Source of the DNA: Ruminococcus sp. UBA5884
GTDB lineage: Bacteria; Bacillota; Clostridia; Oscillospirales; Ruminococcaceae
Assembly (NCBI GenBank): GCA_002431975.1
Contig: DJFA01000011.1
Span: 1 to 6,077, forward strand
DNA length: 6,077 nucleotides
Direction: 5' to 3'
Position numbers and translations under genes: made by a program. This document shows, one piece after another, positions 1-6,067 of this stretch; position 1 is the first letter of the stretch; each line of letters opens with the position of its first letter. The notes beneath the pieces were generated by a model. That model saw nothing but the letters and a program-made list of their open reading frames with translations, was not told where the DNA came from and made no database searches.

Positions 1-1604
1 TTTATATATTTCATTTTGTCCATATCAGCAAACATTATCATTGCAGGACGTTTTTCTCTTATGCATTCAAGGAAAAGCTCATCAGTATTTCTGTTGAAGC
101 CGTTTCTGTTGTATATGAATGAGAGAGGGTCTATCACATAAAGCTTGTCAATTTCACTGAGAACATCTTCAAGGCACATGAGTTTTCTTATATTTTCAAG
201 AGAATTGCTGATATTCATAATCCATGTATGGAAAAGAGGACTTTCAAGAGGAAATTTACTGTTGCATATTACACAGTAACCCAACGCTCTTTCACGGAAA
301 TGAATAGGAACGAAGTAGTATAGTTTGCTTTTGCTTGTATCAGCATAGAGGTCAGGGAGCATAAGTGAGGTTTCAAAACCTTCAAGGAATCCGAAATTAT
401 TGTCGCAGTAAACAAGAGGCACATCAACAAATTCAGTATAGCCGTTTATAAGATAATTATCAGCACGGAACATATTTGAAGTGCTTACATAGCTTGTATT
501 GTTTCTTTCAGTTTTTTTGCCTGTCCAGTTTTCACACATACAGAGGAAAAATTTTTCGCATTCAATTTCCATGATGAAACTTTTGAGATTATTTATATTT
601 TCCTCAATTGATTCGCTTTCAGCTAAAGAGCATGACATTCTGTTTACAAGTGAAATATGACGGTTATACATATCCATAAGATAATAATTTTCCTTTTTGA
701 ATCCGCCGATATCATCGCTCATTTTGCTGTGGCAGCCGCAGCTTTGTGCATATACAGGAGTAGTTTCAAGGATTTCGCTTCTTGGCTGATTTATTCCCAT
801 TATATGATTATAGATTTTCTGGCAGGCTTTATATCCTGATTCAAAGAGAGGTCTTTGAACAGATGTTATTTCAGGGTAATAGTTTCTTGCATTGTAAACG
901 TTATCAAATCCGGTAACTAAAACATCTTCCGGAACTTCTTTTCCGAGTGAGGTAAGAGTAGTTATAACGGCTATAGCCATAGCATCATTTGCACAGATTA
1001 TTGCTTCCGGAAAAGGGAGTTCTGAATTAACAAATTCAAAAACGGCATTTCTTCCGTCAACAGCTCTGAAAAATCCATGATGGACTCTTTCCTCTTCAAA
1101 CGGAATATTATGTTCAGCAAGGACTTCTTTGTAGGCTTCAAATCTCAGAATACTTTCAGGGTTATCTGAAGGGCCTGAAACATAGTTGACAGTTTTTACA
1201 TTATGAACTTCAACAATATGCTTGACGATTTCCTTCATAGCTTTTTTATTGTCAATGCCGATATGATACATTGATTTATCGAGGTCATTATCGATACTTA
1301 CAGCCGGAATGCCGGCTTTTTTGACTTTCTGAACAATCTGTTCAGTTATTTCCGGAGAAGATATTACATTGGTAATAAGAATAACGCCGTCAAAGCGTTC
1401 ATAATTTACAAGATTATAAATATTGAATTCGCCGATATCGTGCTTCTGATTATGCAGGATTCCGCCAAAAGCGATAAAATGTGAAATATTTATATTGAGT
1501 TCTTCCGCACATTTCTGAACGCCTTTTAAAATAGTGCTTTGATATTCTTCGTCTATTCCTGAAATAATAACAGCTATATTCAAGATATCCTTCCTCATTT
1601 TCAT
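1..1604 (-). CDS. LacI-type sensor domain fused to GGDEF diguanylate cyclase, C-terminus cut by window edge
   Basis: Translating the minus strand from the ATG at 1604 gives 534 codons with no stop before the window edge. A ribosome site AAGGTGAG (1611-1618) lies 6 nt upstream; a second in-frame ATG at 1598 is less well spaced. Residues 8 to about 285 read as a type I periplasmic-binding/LacI-like fold (NIAVIISGIDEEY at 9-21, RFDGVILI at 70-77, ICANDAMAIAV at 203-213, LVTGFDN at 229-235). The domain ends in SCGC (288-291), a motif I recall from clostridial proteins of this architecture. There is no helix-turn-helix head and no signal peptide, so sensing should be cytoplasmic. Residues about 300-475 form an unassigned, possibly GAF-like region. 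A GGDEF domain begins at DPLSFIYNRNGF (492-503); ADMDKMKYI (526-534) carries the first metal-binding Asp (D527). The GG(D/E)EF signature lies outside the window, so cyclase activity cannot be judged. Likely role: coupling a small ligand to c-di-GMP level. Confidence 0.88.
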   Translation of the reverse strand, partial: MKMRKDILNIAVIISGIDEEYQSTILKGVQKCAEELNINISHFIAFGGILHNQKHDIGEFNIYNLVNYERFDGVILITNVISSPEITEQIVQKVKKAGIPAVSIDNDLDKSMYHIGIDNKKAMKEIVKHIVEVHNVKTVNYVSGPSDNPESILRFEAYKEVLAEHNIPFEEERVHHGFFRAVDGRNAVFEFVNSELPFPEAIICANDAMAIAVITTLTSLGKEVPEDVLVTGFDNVYNARNYYPEITSVQRPLFESGYKACQKIYNHIMGINQPRSEILETTPVYAQSCGCHSKMSDDIGGFKKENYYLMDMYNRHISLVNRMSCSLAESESIEENINNLKSFIMEIECEKFFLCMCENWTGKKTERNNTSYVSTSNMFRADNYLINGYTEFVDVPLVYCDNNFGFLEGFETSLMLPDLYADTSKSKLYYFVPIHFRERALGYCVICNSKFPLESPLFHTWIMNISNSLENIRKLMCLEDVLSEIDKLYVIDPLSFIYNRNGFNRNTDELFLECIREKRPAMIMFADMDKMKYI

Positions 1605-1682
1605 TAATTTCTCACCTTAAAATTTATTTTCCCATACAGGAATAAAGAAACAGTCGTTAACTATTGAATAAATTCTTAATAT

Positions 1683-1711
1683 ATTTTAACATAAAGGATT
1701 AAAAAAGTCTA
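1683..1711 (-). promoter_or_regulatory. Sigma-A-type promoter of the sensor-GGDEF gene
   Basis: On the minus strand a -35 TAGACT (1706-1711) is separated by exactly 17 nt from a -10 TAAAAT (1683-1688). These match the consensus at 4/6 and 5/6. Transcription would begin near 1676, leaving a leader of about 70 nt before the ATG at 1604. The separate promoter suggests that the gene is not simply the third cistron of the upstream export operon. Confidence 0.6.
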
Positions 1712-1729
1712 TAATTAAAATAGTTTTTT
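1701..1729. terminator. Weak AT-rich inverted repeat, possible bidirectional terminator
   Basis: An A6 tract (1701-1706), CTAT (1709-1712), a 7-nt loop, ATAG (1720-1723) and T6 (1724-1729) can form a hairpin with an oligo-T tail read from either strand. On the minus strand it lies downstream of the permease and could end the export operon. The stem is almost entirely A:T and overlaps the -35 of the next promoter, so the call is tentative. Confidence 0.27.
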
Positions 1730-1758
1730 ATTGTTTATGCATGACTTTTTATGAGTTG

Positions 1759-1772
1759 TTACAAATTTGTAA
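1759..1772. repeat. Perfect 14-bp palindrome TTACAAATTTGTAA
   Basis: The sequence equals its own reverse complement. It sits 44 nt beyond the permease stop codon, in the gap before the sensor-GGDEF promoter. A T-rich run follows on the plus strand only, where no gene reads into it, so a terminator role for the minus-strand genes is not supported. It could be an operator for a dimeric regulator, although it lies about 50 nt upstream of the mapped -35. Confidence 0.5.
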
Positions 1773-1815
1773 TATTTTTTTATATACATTGCATAAATCA
1801 TATTAAGGAAAAAAA

Positions 1816-3000
1816 TCAGTTTCTGAAAGCATCGCAGGGATTGAGTTTTCCAGCCTTATATGCCGGATATACGCCGAATATCAGACCTGTAAGTACTGCA
1901 AAAAATATCGGATATACTATAATTCCGGCATTGAAGAATATTTCAGTGCCTGTTATAAGACAGCCTGCAAAAGCGATTGCAGTTCCGCCGGCTGCACCGA
2001 TAACGCCGCCTGTAAAGGTTATGGCTGCTGATTCTGCAAGAAATTCAAATGCTATATCAGTATTTTTAGCTCCGAGAGATTTTTTTATTCCGATTTCACG
2101 GGTACGCTCCTTTACTGAGGAAAGCATTATATTCATTATTGAAAATCCTGAAACTATAAGAGATATTGCTGCTATTGCGGTAAGAATAACAGTTATAAGA
2201 GTCAGTATTTCTGAAAGAGTATCTTTCTGGCTTAAAAAACTGCTTACTGTTATATCGGATTTTATATCACGTTTTGATACAACGGTCTGTTCAATATCAT
2301 TTTTTATATTGCTGTTGTTATTTTCATCATTGATTTTTACAGCTATCTGATTGAAACAGTACTGAGCCGTATCATTCTGCATTGAAGTATACGGGATATA
2401 TACAAAAGATGGAATTACTCCTCCGAGCATTGACTGGAGCATACTCACTCCATTGTCAACTATGCCTGTTATCTCATAGTATCTGGTTTTTCCGTTTATG
2501 ACTACCCCGAGAGTTTTTCCGAGAGCATCACTGTTTTTATAGATATCGTCTGCAAGAGAGCTGTCTATTATGCATATCTGTGACTGATTCTTTACATCGC
2601 CTTTATTTATCATTCGTCCGTATTCAACATCAAGGTCTATAACATTGTCAGCATCTTCATTTACTCCCCAGAGCATACACTGAAAATAACTGTCATCATC
2701 AGAGCTGCAATAGGTTACTGTATTCATAAGCGGCATGGCATTTTTTACTTCATTCATATTCTTTACATTTTCAAGGTCATTTTCATCGAGTCCTTCAGTA
2801 TTGCTGATATTTCCTGATATTACAATACTGTCAAGACCCATGCCTTCAAGCATTGAATTAATCTGAATTTTTCCTATTTCGCCGACTGAATATATAATTA
2901 TTACGGACATTATTCCGGCAGCTATTCCTCCTACTGTAAGGAAAAATTTTATTTTGCTGTACATAAGTTCTGAAATAGTTTTTTTAATAATACTGAACAT
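1816..3000 (-). CDS. MacB/FtsX-type ABC transporter permease
   Basis: This is a 394-residue membrane protein with the usual MacB/FtsX topology. A short cytoplasmic start is followed by TM1 (about 19-41), a large extracytoplasmic domain (about 42-263, MacB-PCD-like), then TM2 (about 264-293), TM3 (about 320-349) and TM4 (about 357-380). The family signature after TM2 is clear (KERTREIGIKKSLGAK, 297-312), as is the C-terminal PAYKAGKLNPCDAFR (379-393). Such permeases dimerise and transmit ATP-driven movement to an adaptor for export of peptides, antibiotics or lipophilic compounds. The ATG at 3000 is 5 nt after the stop of the adaptor gene. Its ribosome site AGAGGA lies inside the last codons of that gene, so the two should be translated together. 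The length is normal and no break is seen. The substrate cannot be told, and no ATPase gene lies next to it. Confidence 0.92.
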   Translation of the reverse strand: MFSIIKKTISELMYSKIKFFLTVGGIAAGIMSVIIIYSVGEIGKIQINSMLEGMGLDSIVISGNISNTEGLDENDLENVKNMNEVKNAMPLMNTVTYCSSDDDSYFQCMLWGVNEDADNVIDLDVEYGRMINKGDVKNQSQICIIDSSLADDIYKNSDALGKTLGVVINGKTRYYEITGIVDNGVSMLQSMLGGVIPSFVYIPYTSMQNDTAQYCFNQIAVKINDENNNSNIKNDIEQTVVSKRDIKSDITVSSFLSQKDTLSEILTLITVILTAIAAISLIVSGFSIMNIMLSSVKERTREIGIKKSLGAKNTDIAFEFLAESAAITFTGGVIGAAGGTAIAFAGCLITGTEIFFNAGIIVYPIFFAVLTGLIFGVYPAYKAGKLNPCDAFRN

Positions 3001-3005
3001 ATTTT

Positions 3006-3659
3006 TTATTCCTCTATATTTACAAAACAGCCGTCTGAAAGAGAATTATTATCCGAAACAAGAATTATATCATTTTTATTTATTCCTGAAATTATTTCAG
3101 TTCCCTCGCTTGTTTCACAGCCTGTGACGACATTTTTTCTGACTGACATACCATCTCTGAATATATACAGGTAATTAAGACCGTTTTTATCTGTATGGAC
3201 TGCTTTATATGGTACAACTCTTATATTTTTTTTATCTGAAATATTTATTTTAAGTGAGGCAGTATAGCCGCTTCTTATTTCAGACAAATCATATTCATCA
3301 TCAAATCCGGCTTGTATATCAACTACAGTTTCTTCAGTCAATCCGTTTGCAAGATGGCGGGCATTATCTGAAACCTTTTCAATTGTTCCTGAATATTCGC
3401 CGAAACCGTTTCCGCTTATTGTAACTGACTGACCGGCTTTTACTTTTGAAGCATTTTTTTCATTGATAACAGCATTTATTTTCAGAGTTCCGTCAAGTGA
3501 TACCACTTCACCGGAGGCAATTACATTTTCAGCAAATACTATATCTGAAACAGCGGCTGTATATGCCTGAGGCAGATTTGCTTCATAGATATATGATGAT
3601 ATAAATGCTCCTGACACGGCAAGAGATGTAATAAAACACATTACAGCAATTCTTTTCAA
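3006..3659 (-). CDS. Short HlyD/MacA-like membrane fusion (adaptor) protein
   Basis: I place the start at the TTG at 3659 (217 residues). GAAGGGAG precedes it by 8 nt, and the resulting N-terminus is a good signal-anchor: MKR, then a hydrophobic stretch at about 4-24. An in-frame TTG at 3704 would add 15 residues, but it has no ribosome site and falls at the predicted transcription start. Residues 46-53 (VIASGEVV) resemble the first strand of an adaptor. Residues 59-100 (KINAVINE, VKAGQSVTISG, GTIEKVSDNA) match the beta-barrel domain, and residues 131-201 match the membrane-proximal domain (GYTASLKI, VVPYKAV, VVTGCETSEGTEIISGI). The lipoyl half-motifs and the alpha-helical hairpin, normally between these parts, are absent, making it shorter than typical MacA proteins. 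It probably docks on the extracellular face of the permease encoded directly downstream. Confidence 0.78.
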   Translation of the reverse strand: MKRIAVMCFITSLAVSGAFISSYIYEANLPQAYTAAVSDIVFAENVIASGEVVSLDGTLKINAVINEKNASKVKAGQSVTISGNGFGEYSGTIEKVSDNARHLANGLTEETVVDIQAGFDDEYDLSEIRSGYTASLKINISDKKNIRVVPYKAVHTDKNGLNYLYIFRDGMSVRKNVVTGCETSEGTEIISGINKNDIILVSDNNSLSDGCFVNIEE

Positions 3660-3706
3660 AAGAAAAACTCCCTTCAGAAATGTTTTTCTTATTATCTGCC
3701 ACAATT

Positions 3707-3726
3707 TTGAATATATGCATATTCAA
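3707..3726. repeat. Inverted repeat overlapping the export-operon -10
   Basis: TTGAATAT (3707-3714) and ATATTCAA (3719-3726) are perfect inverted arms of 8 bp around ATGC. The site covers the -10 hexamer of the adaptor-permease promoter, a place where a dimeric repressor would block initiation. Alternatively, it is the diverged head of the repeat that follows: the copy at the right end of the window is also preceded by a hairpin that begins TTGAAT. Confidence 0.5.
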
Positions 3727-3738
3727 CGGATTAGACAA
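3710..3738 (-). promoter_or_regulatory. Promoter of the adaptor-permease operon
   Basis: On the minus strand a -35 TTGTCT (3733-3738) and a -10 TATATT (3710-3715) are spaced by 17 nt, matching the consensus at 4/6 and 5/6. Initiation near 3703 gives a leader of about 44 nt before the TTG at 3659, which supports that start codon. The -10 lies inside the inverted repeat at 3707-3726, and the -35 overlaps the first bases of the dispersed repeat at 3734-3780. Confidence 0.6.
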
Positions 3739-3780
3739 CAAAATTTTATAATTGAAAATATGGAATTTTGCTTATATTCT
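3734..3780 (+). repeat. Intergenic repeat, copy 1 (47 bp)
   Basis: Aligned without gaps to 6021-6067, 41 of 47 bases agree. The differences are at 3740, 3750, 3759, 3761, 3770 and 3779. The copy begins GACAAC and contains ATTGAAAA and CTTATATT. It lies between the divergent promoters. It also holds a promoter-like pair on the plus strand, TTGAAA (3752-3757), 17 nt, TATTCT (3775-3780). It has no coding potential and no transposase, so it looks like a dispersed non-coding element. Confidence 0.72.
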
Positions 3781-3793
3781 TTTATTGTACCTA

Positions 3794-3822
3794 TTGTATA
3801 TATGATATAAAAATGCTATAAT
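3794..3822 (+). promoter_or_regulatory. Promoter of the purine operon (extended -10)
   Basis: A perfect -10 TATAAT (3817-3822) carries an extended TG motif one base upstream (TGCTATAAT). It sits 17 nt downstream of a -35-like TTGTAT (3794-3799). Initiation near 3829 gives a leader of about 40 nt to the ATG at 3871, too short for a purine or SAM-type riboswitch. Two copies of TATTGTA (3783-3789 and 3792-3798, a 9-nt period) touch the -35 and could be a regulator site. Confidence 0.7.
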
Positions 3823-3870
3823 AATTACAATGAAATTTATTGAATAACTACAGAAAAGAGGCTGATTAAT

Positions 3871-4716
3871 ATGAATGAAAACTATAAAAAACTTCTCGGC
3901 TGCTATGAAAATATAAAAACTATGATAAATCCGGACTTCAAACCGGCAATAGCCATAGTTCTCGGCTCAGGACTCGGCGGATATGCGGACAGCATAAAAA
4001 TTACTGATACAGTCAGCTATAACAGTATAAAAGGATTTCCTGTTTCAACGGTTGCCGGTCATAAGGGACGCTTTGTTTTCGGATATGACGGCGATGTGCC
4101 TGTGGTTATAATGCAGGGCAGAGTTCATTTCTATGAGGGTTACAGCATGAATGATGTTGTGCTTCCGGTTCGTCTTATGAAAATGCTTGGTGCAGAAGTG
4201 CTGTTCCTTACAAATGCATCAGGAGGCATAAACAGGAATTTCAATGCAGGAGATTTTATGCTTATATCAGACCATATATCATGCTTTGTGAAAAGCTGTC
4301 TTATCGGTCAAAATATAGATGAACTCGGAGTGCGTTTCCCTGATATGAGTGAAGTTTATGACAGAAATCTTATCAGTATTATTGAAAAATGTGCTGAAAA
4401 AAATGATATCAGTCTTAAAAAAGGAGTCTATGTACAGCTTACAGGGCCTGCATATGAAACTCCTGCCGAGATAAAAATGCTTGGCTGTATGGGTGCGGAC
4501 GCTGTTGGAATGAGTACTGTATGCGAGGCGGTGGCTGCAAATCATATGGGTATGAAAATATGCGGAATATCATGCATTTCAAATATGGCGTGCGGCATAT
4601 CAGATAAACCGCTCAGCCATATGGAAGTACAGGCTGCCGCTGACAAGGCTGCTCCTGTATTCAGAAAACTTGTTTCAGAATCTGTAAAAAGCATATATTC
4701 AGAGGTGATATTATGA
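3871..4716 (+). CDS. punA: Purine nucleoside phosphorylase (trimeric PNP family)
   Basis: The 281-residue protein is the usual length of trimeric PNP, which splits purine (deoxy)nucleosides with phosphate into base and (deoxy)ribose 1-phosphate in the cytoplasm. Motifs follow the family order: phosphate loop VLGSGLGGYAD (30-40, S33), GHKGRF (63-68, H64), QGRVHFYEGY (82-91, R84, H86, Y88), LTNASGGIN (113-121), TGPAYETPAEI (191-201, Y195, E196), VGMSTVCEA (212-220, M214) and ISNMACG (236-242, N238). In mammalian PNP the Asn equivalent to N238 favours 6-oxopurines (inosine, guanosine), whereas MTA phosphorylases have Asp, so this reads as a PNP rather than an MTAP. The start is supported by AAGAGG (3856-3861), 9 nt before the ATG. 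The gene leads an operon and overlaps the deaminase gene by ATGA. Confidence 0.95.
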   Translation: MNENYKKLLGCYENIKTMINPDFKPAIAIVLGSGLGGYADSIKITDTVSYNSIKGFPVSTVAGHKGRFVFGYDGDVPVVIMQGRVHFYEGYSMNDVVLPVRLMKMLGAEVLFLTNASGGINRNFNAGDFMLISDHISCFVKSCLIGQNIDELGVRFPDMSEVYDRNLISIIEKCAEKNDISLKKGVYVQLTGPAYETPAEIKMLGCMGADAVGMSTVCEAVAANHMGMKICGISCISNMACGISDKPLSHMEVQAAADKAAPVFRKLVSESVKSIYSEVIL

Positions 4717-5990
4717 ATATAAGATTTTACAATGGAGGAATAATTGTAAATAATGATAAAAATATTCCGGAGGTAATCAGGGGAGAACTTTGCGTAAAAA
4801 ATAATCTTATAAGCTATATCGGAGATGAAATTCAGCATGATATAAAATTTGACCGTGAAATAAATCTTGACGGAAATATCATATCCGGCGGTTTTAAAAA
4901 TGCACATACACATTCACCGATGACATTCCTGCGTTCATATGCTGATGACCTGCCGCTTGACAGATGGCTTAATGACAAGGTTTTTCCTCTTGAAAAAAAG
5001 CTTGCTCCTGAACATATATACTGCTTTACGAAAATAGCAATTATGGAATATCTTACAAGCGGCATAACATCATGTTTTGATATGTATTTTGAACCACAGG
5101 CAATGGCTGATGCGGCGGCTGACTGCGGATTCAGAATGGTTCTTTGCGGAGAAATCAATAATTTTACTGAAACTCCTGAAAAAATCGATGAATACTATAA
5201 CAAATTCAATTCATATAATCCGCTTATATCGTATCAGCTTGGATTTCATGCTGAATATACGTCAGATATTCATATTCTTAAAAGCATTGCCGAATTGTCA
5301 CAGAAATATAAAGCTCCTGTATTTATGCATAATTCTGAAACCGCAGAGGAGGTAAAAGGCTGTATCAGACGGCATGGAATGACTCCTACAGTGCTTTTTG
5401 ACAGCCTCGGAATGTTTGAATACGGCGGAGGAGGATTTCACTGTATTCATATGAGTGAAAATGATATGGAGATATTCCGTAAAAAAAAGCTGTGGGCAGT
5501 GACAAATCCCTCATCAAATTTAAAACTTGCAAGCGGTATTGCTCCGATATCTGAAATGCTTTCAGAAAATATAAATATTGCAATAGGCACGGACGGAAGT
5601 GCAAGCAATAACTGTCTTGATATGTTCAGGGAGATGTTTCTTGTAACAGGCTTGCAGAAGATTAAACAAAAAAATGCCGCAGCCTGTCCGGCTGAAAAAG
5701 TATTGCAGATGGCTGTTCAGGGCGGTGCGGAAGCTATGGGACTTTATGACTGCAATGAACTGAGAATTGGCAAAAAGGCTGACCTTATTGTGATTGATAT
5801 GCATATGCCGAATATGCAGCCGGTAAATAATATTGTAAAAAATATCGTATACAGCGGCAGCAAGATTAATATAAAAATGACTATGGTAAACGGTGAGATA
5901 CTTTATGAAAACGGTCAGTTCTTTATAGGTGAAAAACCGGAGGATATCTACAGAAGAGCAAATGATTTCGTAAAGGATATTATTTCATGA
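4713..5990 (+). CDS. mtaD: MtaD-type 5'-methylthioadenosine/S-adenosylhomocysteine deaminase
   Basis: The 425-residue protein belongs to the metal-dependent amidohydrolase superfamily, ATZ/TRZ-MtaD branch. A small N-terminal beta-sandwich part is followed by the barrel opening GGFKNAHTHSPM (59-70), giving metal ligands H65 and H67. TFLRSYADDLPLDRWL (71-86) is the hallmark of this branch. Further likely ligands and catalytic residues are H179 (FHAEYT), H206 and E209 (MHNSET), H243/H246 (FHCIHMSE), and D294 in IGTDGSASNNCLDM (291-304). Members deaminate the 6-amino group of MTA, SAH, adenosine or 5'-deoxyadenosine to the inosine analogue; the exact substrate cannot be read from sequence. The ATG overlaps the PNP stop codon by 4 nt, and its ribosome site AGAGGTGAT (4701-4709) lies within PNP, so the two enzymes are co-translated. 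All expected residues are present. Confidence 0.93.
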   Translation: MNIRFYNGGIIVNNDKNIPEVIRGELCVKNNLISYIGDEIQHDIKFDREINLDGNIISGGFKNAHTHSPMTFLRSYADDLPLDRWLNDKVFPLEKKLAPEHIYCFTKIAIMEYLTSGITSCFDMYFEPQAMADAAADCGFRMVLCGEINNFTETPEKIDEYYNKFNSYNPLISYQLGFHAEYTSDIHILKSIAELSQKYKAPVFMHNSETAEEVKGCIRRHGMTPTVLFDSLGMFEYGGGGFHCIHMSENDMEIFRKKKLWAVTNPSSNLKLASGIAPISEMLSENINIAIGTDGSASNNCLDMFREMFLVTGLQKIKQKNAAACPAEKVLQMAVQGGAEAMGLYDCNELRIGKKADLIVIDMHMPNMQPVNNIVKNIVYSGSKINIKMTMVNGEILYENGQFFIGEKPEDIYRRANDFVKDIIS

Positions 5991-5993
5991 ATT

Positions 5994-6020
5994 GAATTTG
6001 CGTTATTTTAACGCCAATTC
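5994..6020 (+). repeat. Hairpin just after the deaminase stop codon
   Basis: GAATT (5994-5998) pairs with AATTC (6016-6020), and GCGTTA (6000-6005) with TAACGC (6009-6014). A single T/C mismatch separates the two stems, and the loop is TTT. The position, 3 nt after the stop at 5990, fits a terminator or an mRNA-stabilising hairpin. No T-run follows directly (GACAACGAAA comes next), so a canonical rho-independent terminator is not shown. The hairpin abuts the second repeat copy exactly. Confidence 0.55.
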
Positions 6021-6067
6021 GACAACGAAATTTTATGATTGAAAACAAGGAATTTTTCTTATATTTT
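6021..6067 (+). repeat. Intergenic repeat, copy 2 (47 bp)
   Basis: This is the same element and orientation as 3734-3780, with 41 of 47 positions identical and no gaps. It keeps the promoter-like pair TTGAAA (6039-6044), 17 nt, TATTTT (6062-6067). It runs into GTAGGGGCGA at the window edge, so the element may continue beyond the window. Together the two copies bracket the purine operon as direct repeats. Confidence 0.72.

Noticed and set aside
657..839. Plus-strand 60-residue open frame
   Set aside because: It lies antisense within the sensor-GGDEF gene, whose frame is uninterrupted for 534 codons. It is hydrophobic only by chance composition.
1759..1782. Rho-independent terminator on the plus strand (palindrome plus T-run)
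   Set aside because: No plus-strand gene lies upstream, and the stem is nearly all A:T, so a real terminator role is unlikely.
1751..2350. Plus-strand 199-residue open frame
   Set aside because: It runs antisense through the permease gene, whose family motifs and ribosome site are clear. It has no convincing ribosome site and its translation shows no family pattern.
3660..3704. Adaptor protein starting at the TTG at 3704 (232 residues)
   Set aside because: It has no ribosome site and coincides with the predicted transcription start. The TTG at 3659 has GAAGGGAG at good spacing and yields a normal signal-anchor.
3823..3870. Riboswitch (purine or SAM/SAH type) ahead of the purine operon
   Set aside because: The predicted leader is only about 40 nt and shows no conserved aptamer core or terminator hairpin.
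3871..4716. Reading the phosphorylase as MTA phosphorylase
   Set aside because: The base-recognition position is Asn (N238, ISNMA) rather than the Asp of MTAPs, and the remaining motifs match trimeric PNP at nearly the same numbering.
4542..4913. Minus-strand 123-residue open frame across the PNP-deaminase junction
   Set aside because: It is a shadow of two well-supported, translationally coupled genes and has no promoter or ribosome site of its own. The smaller frames at 4279-4545, 4832-5158, 5077-5355, 5386-5604 and 5562-5804 fail for the same reason.
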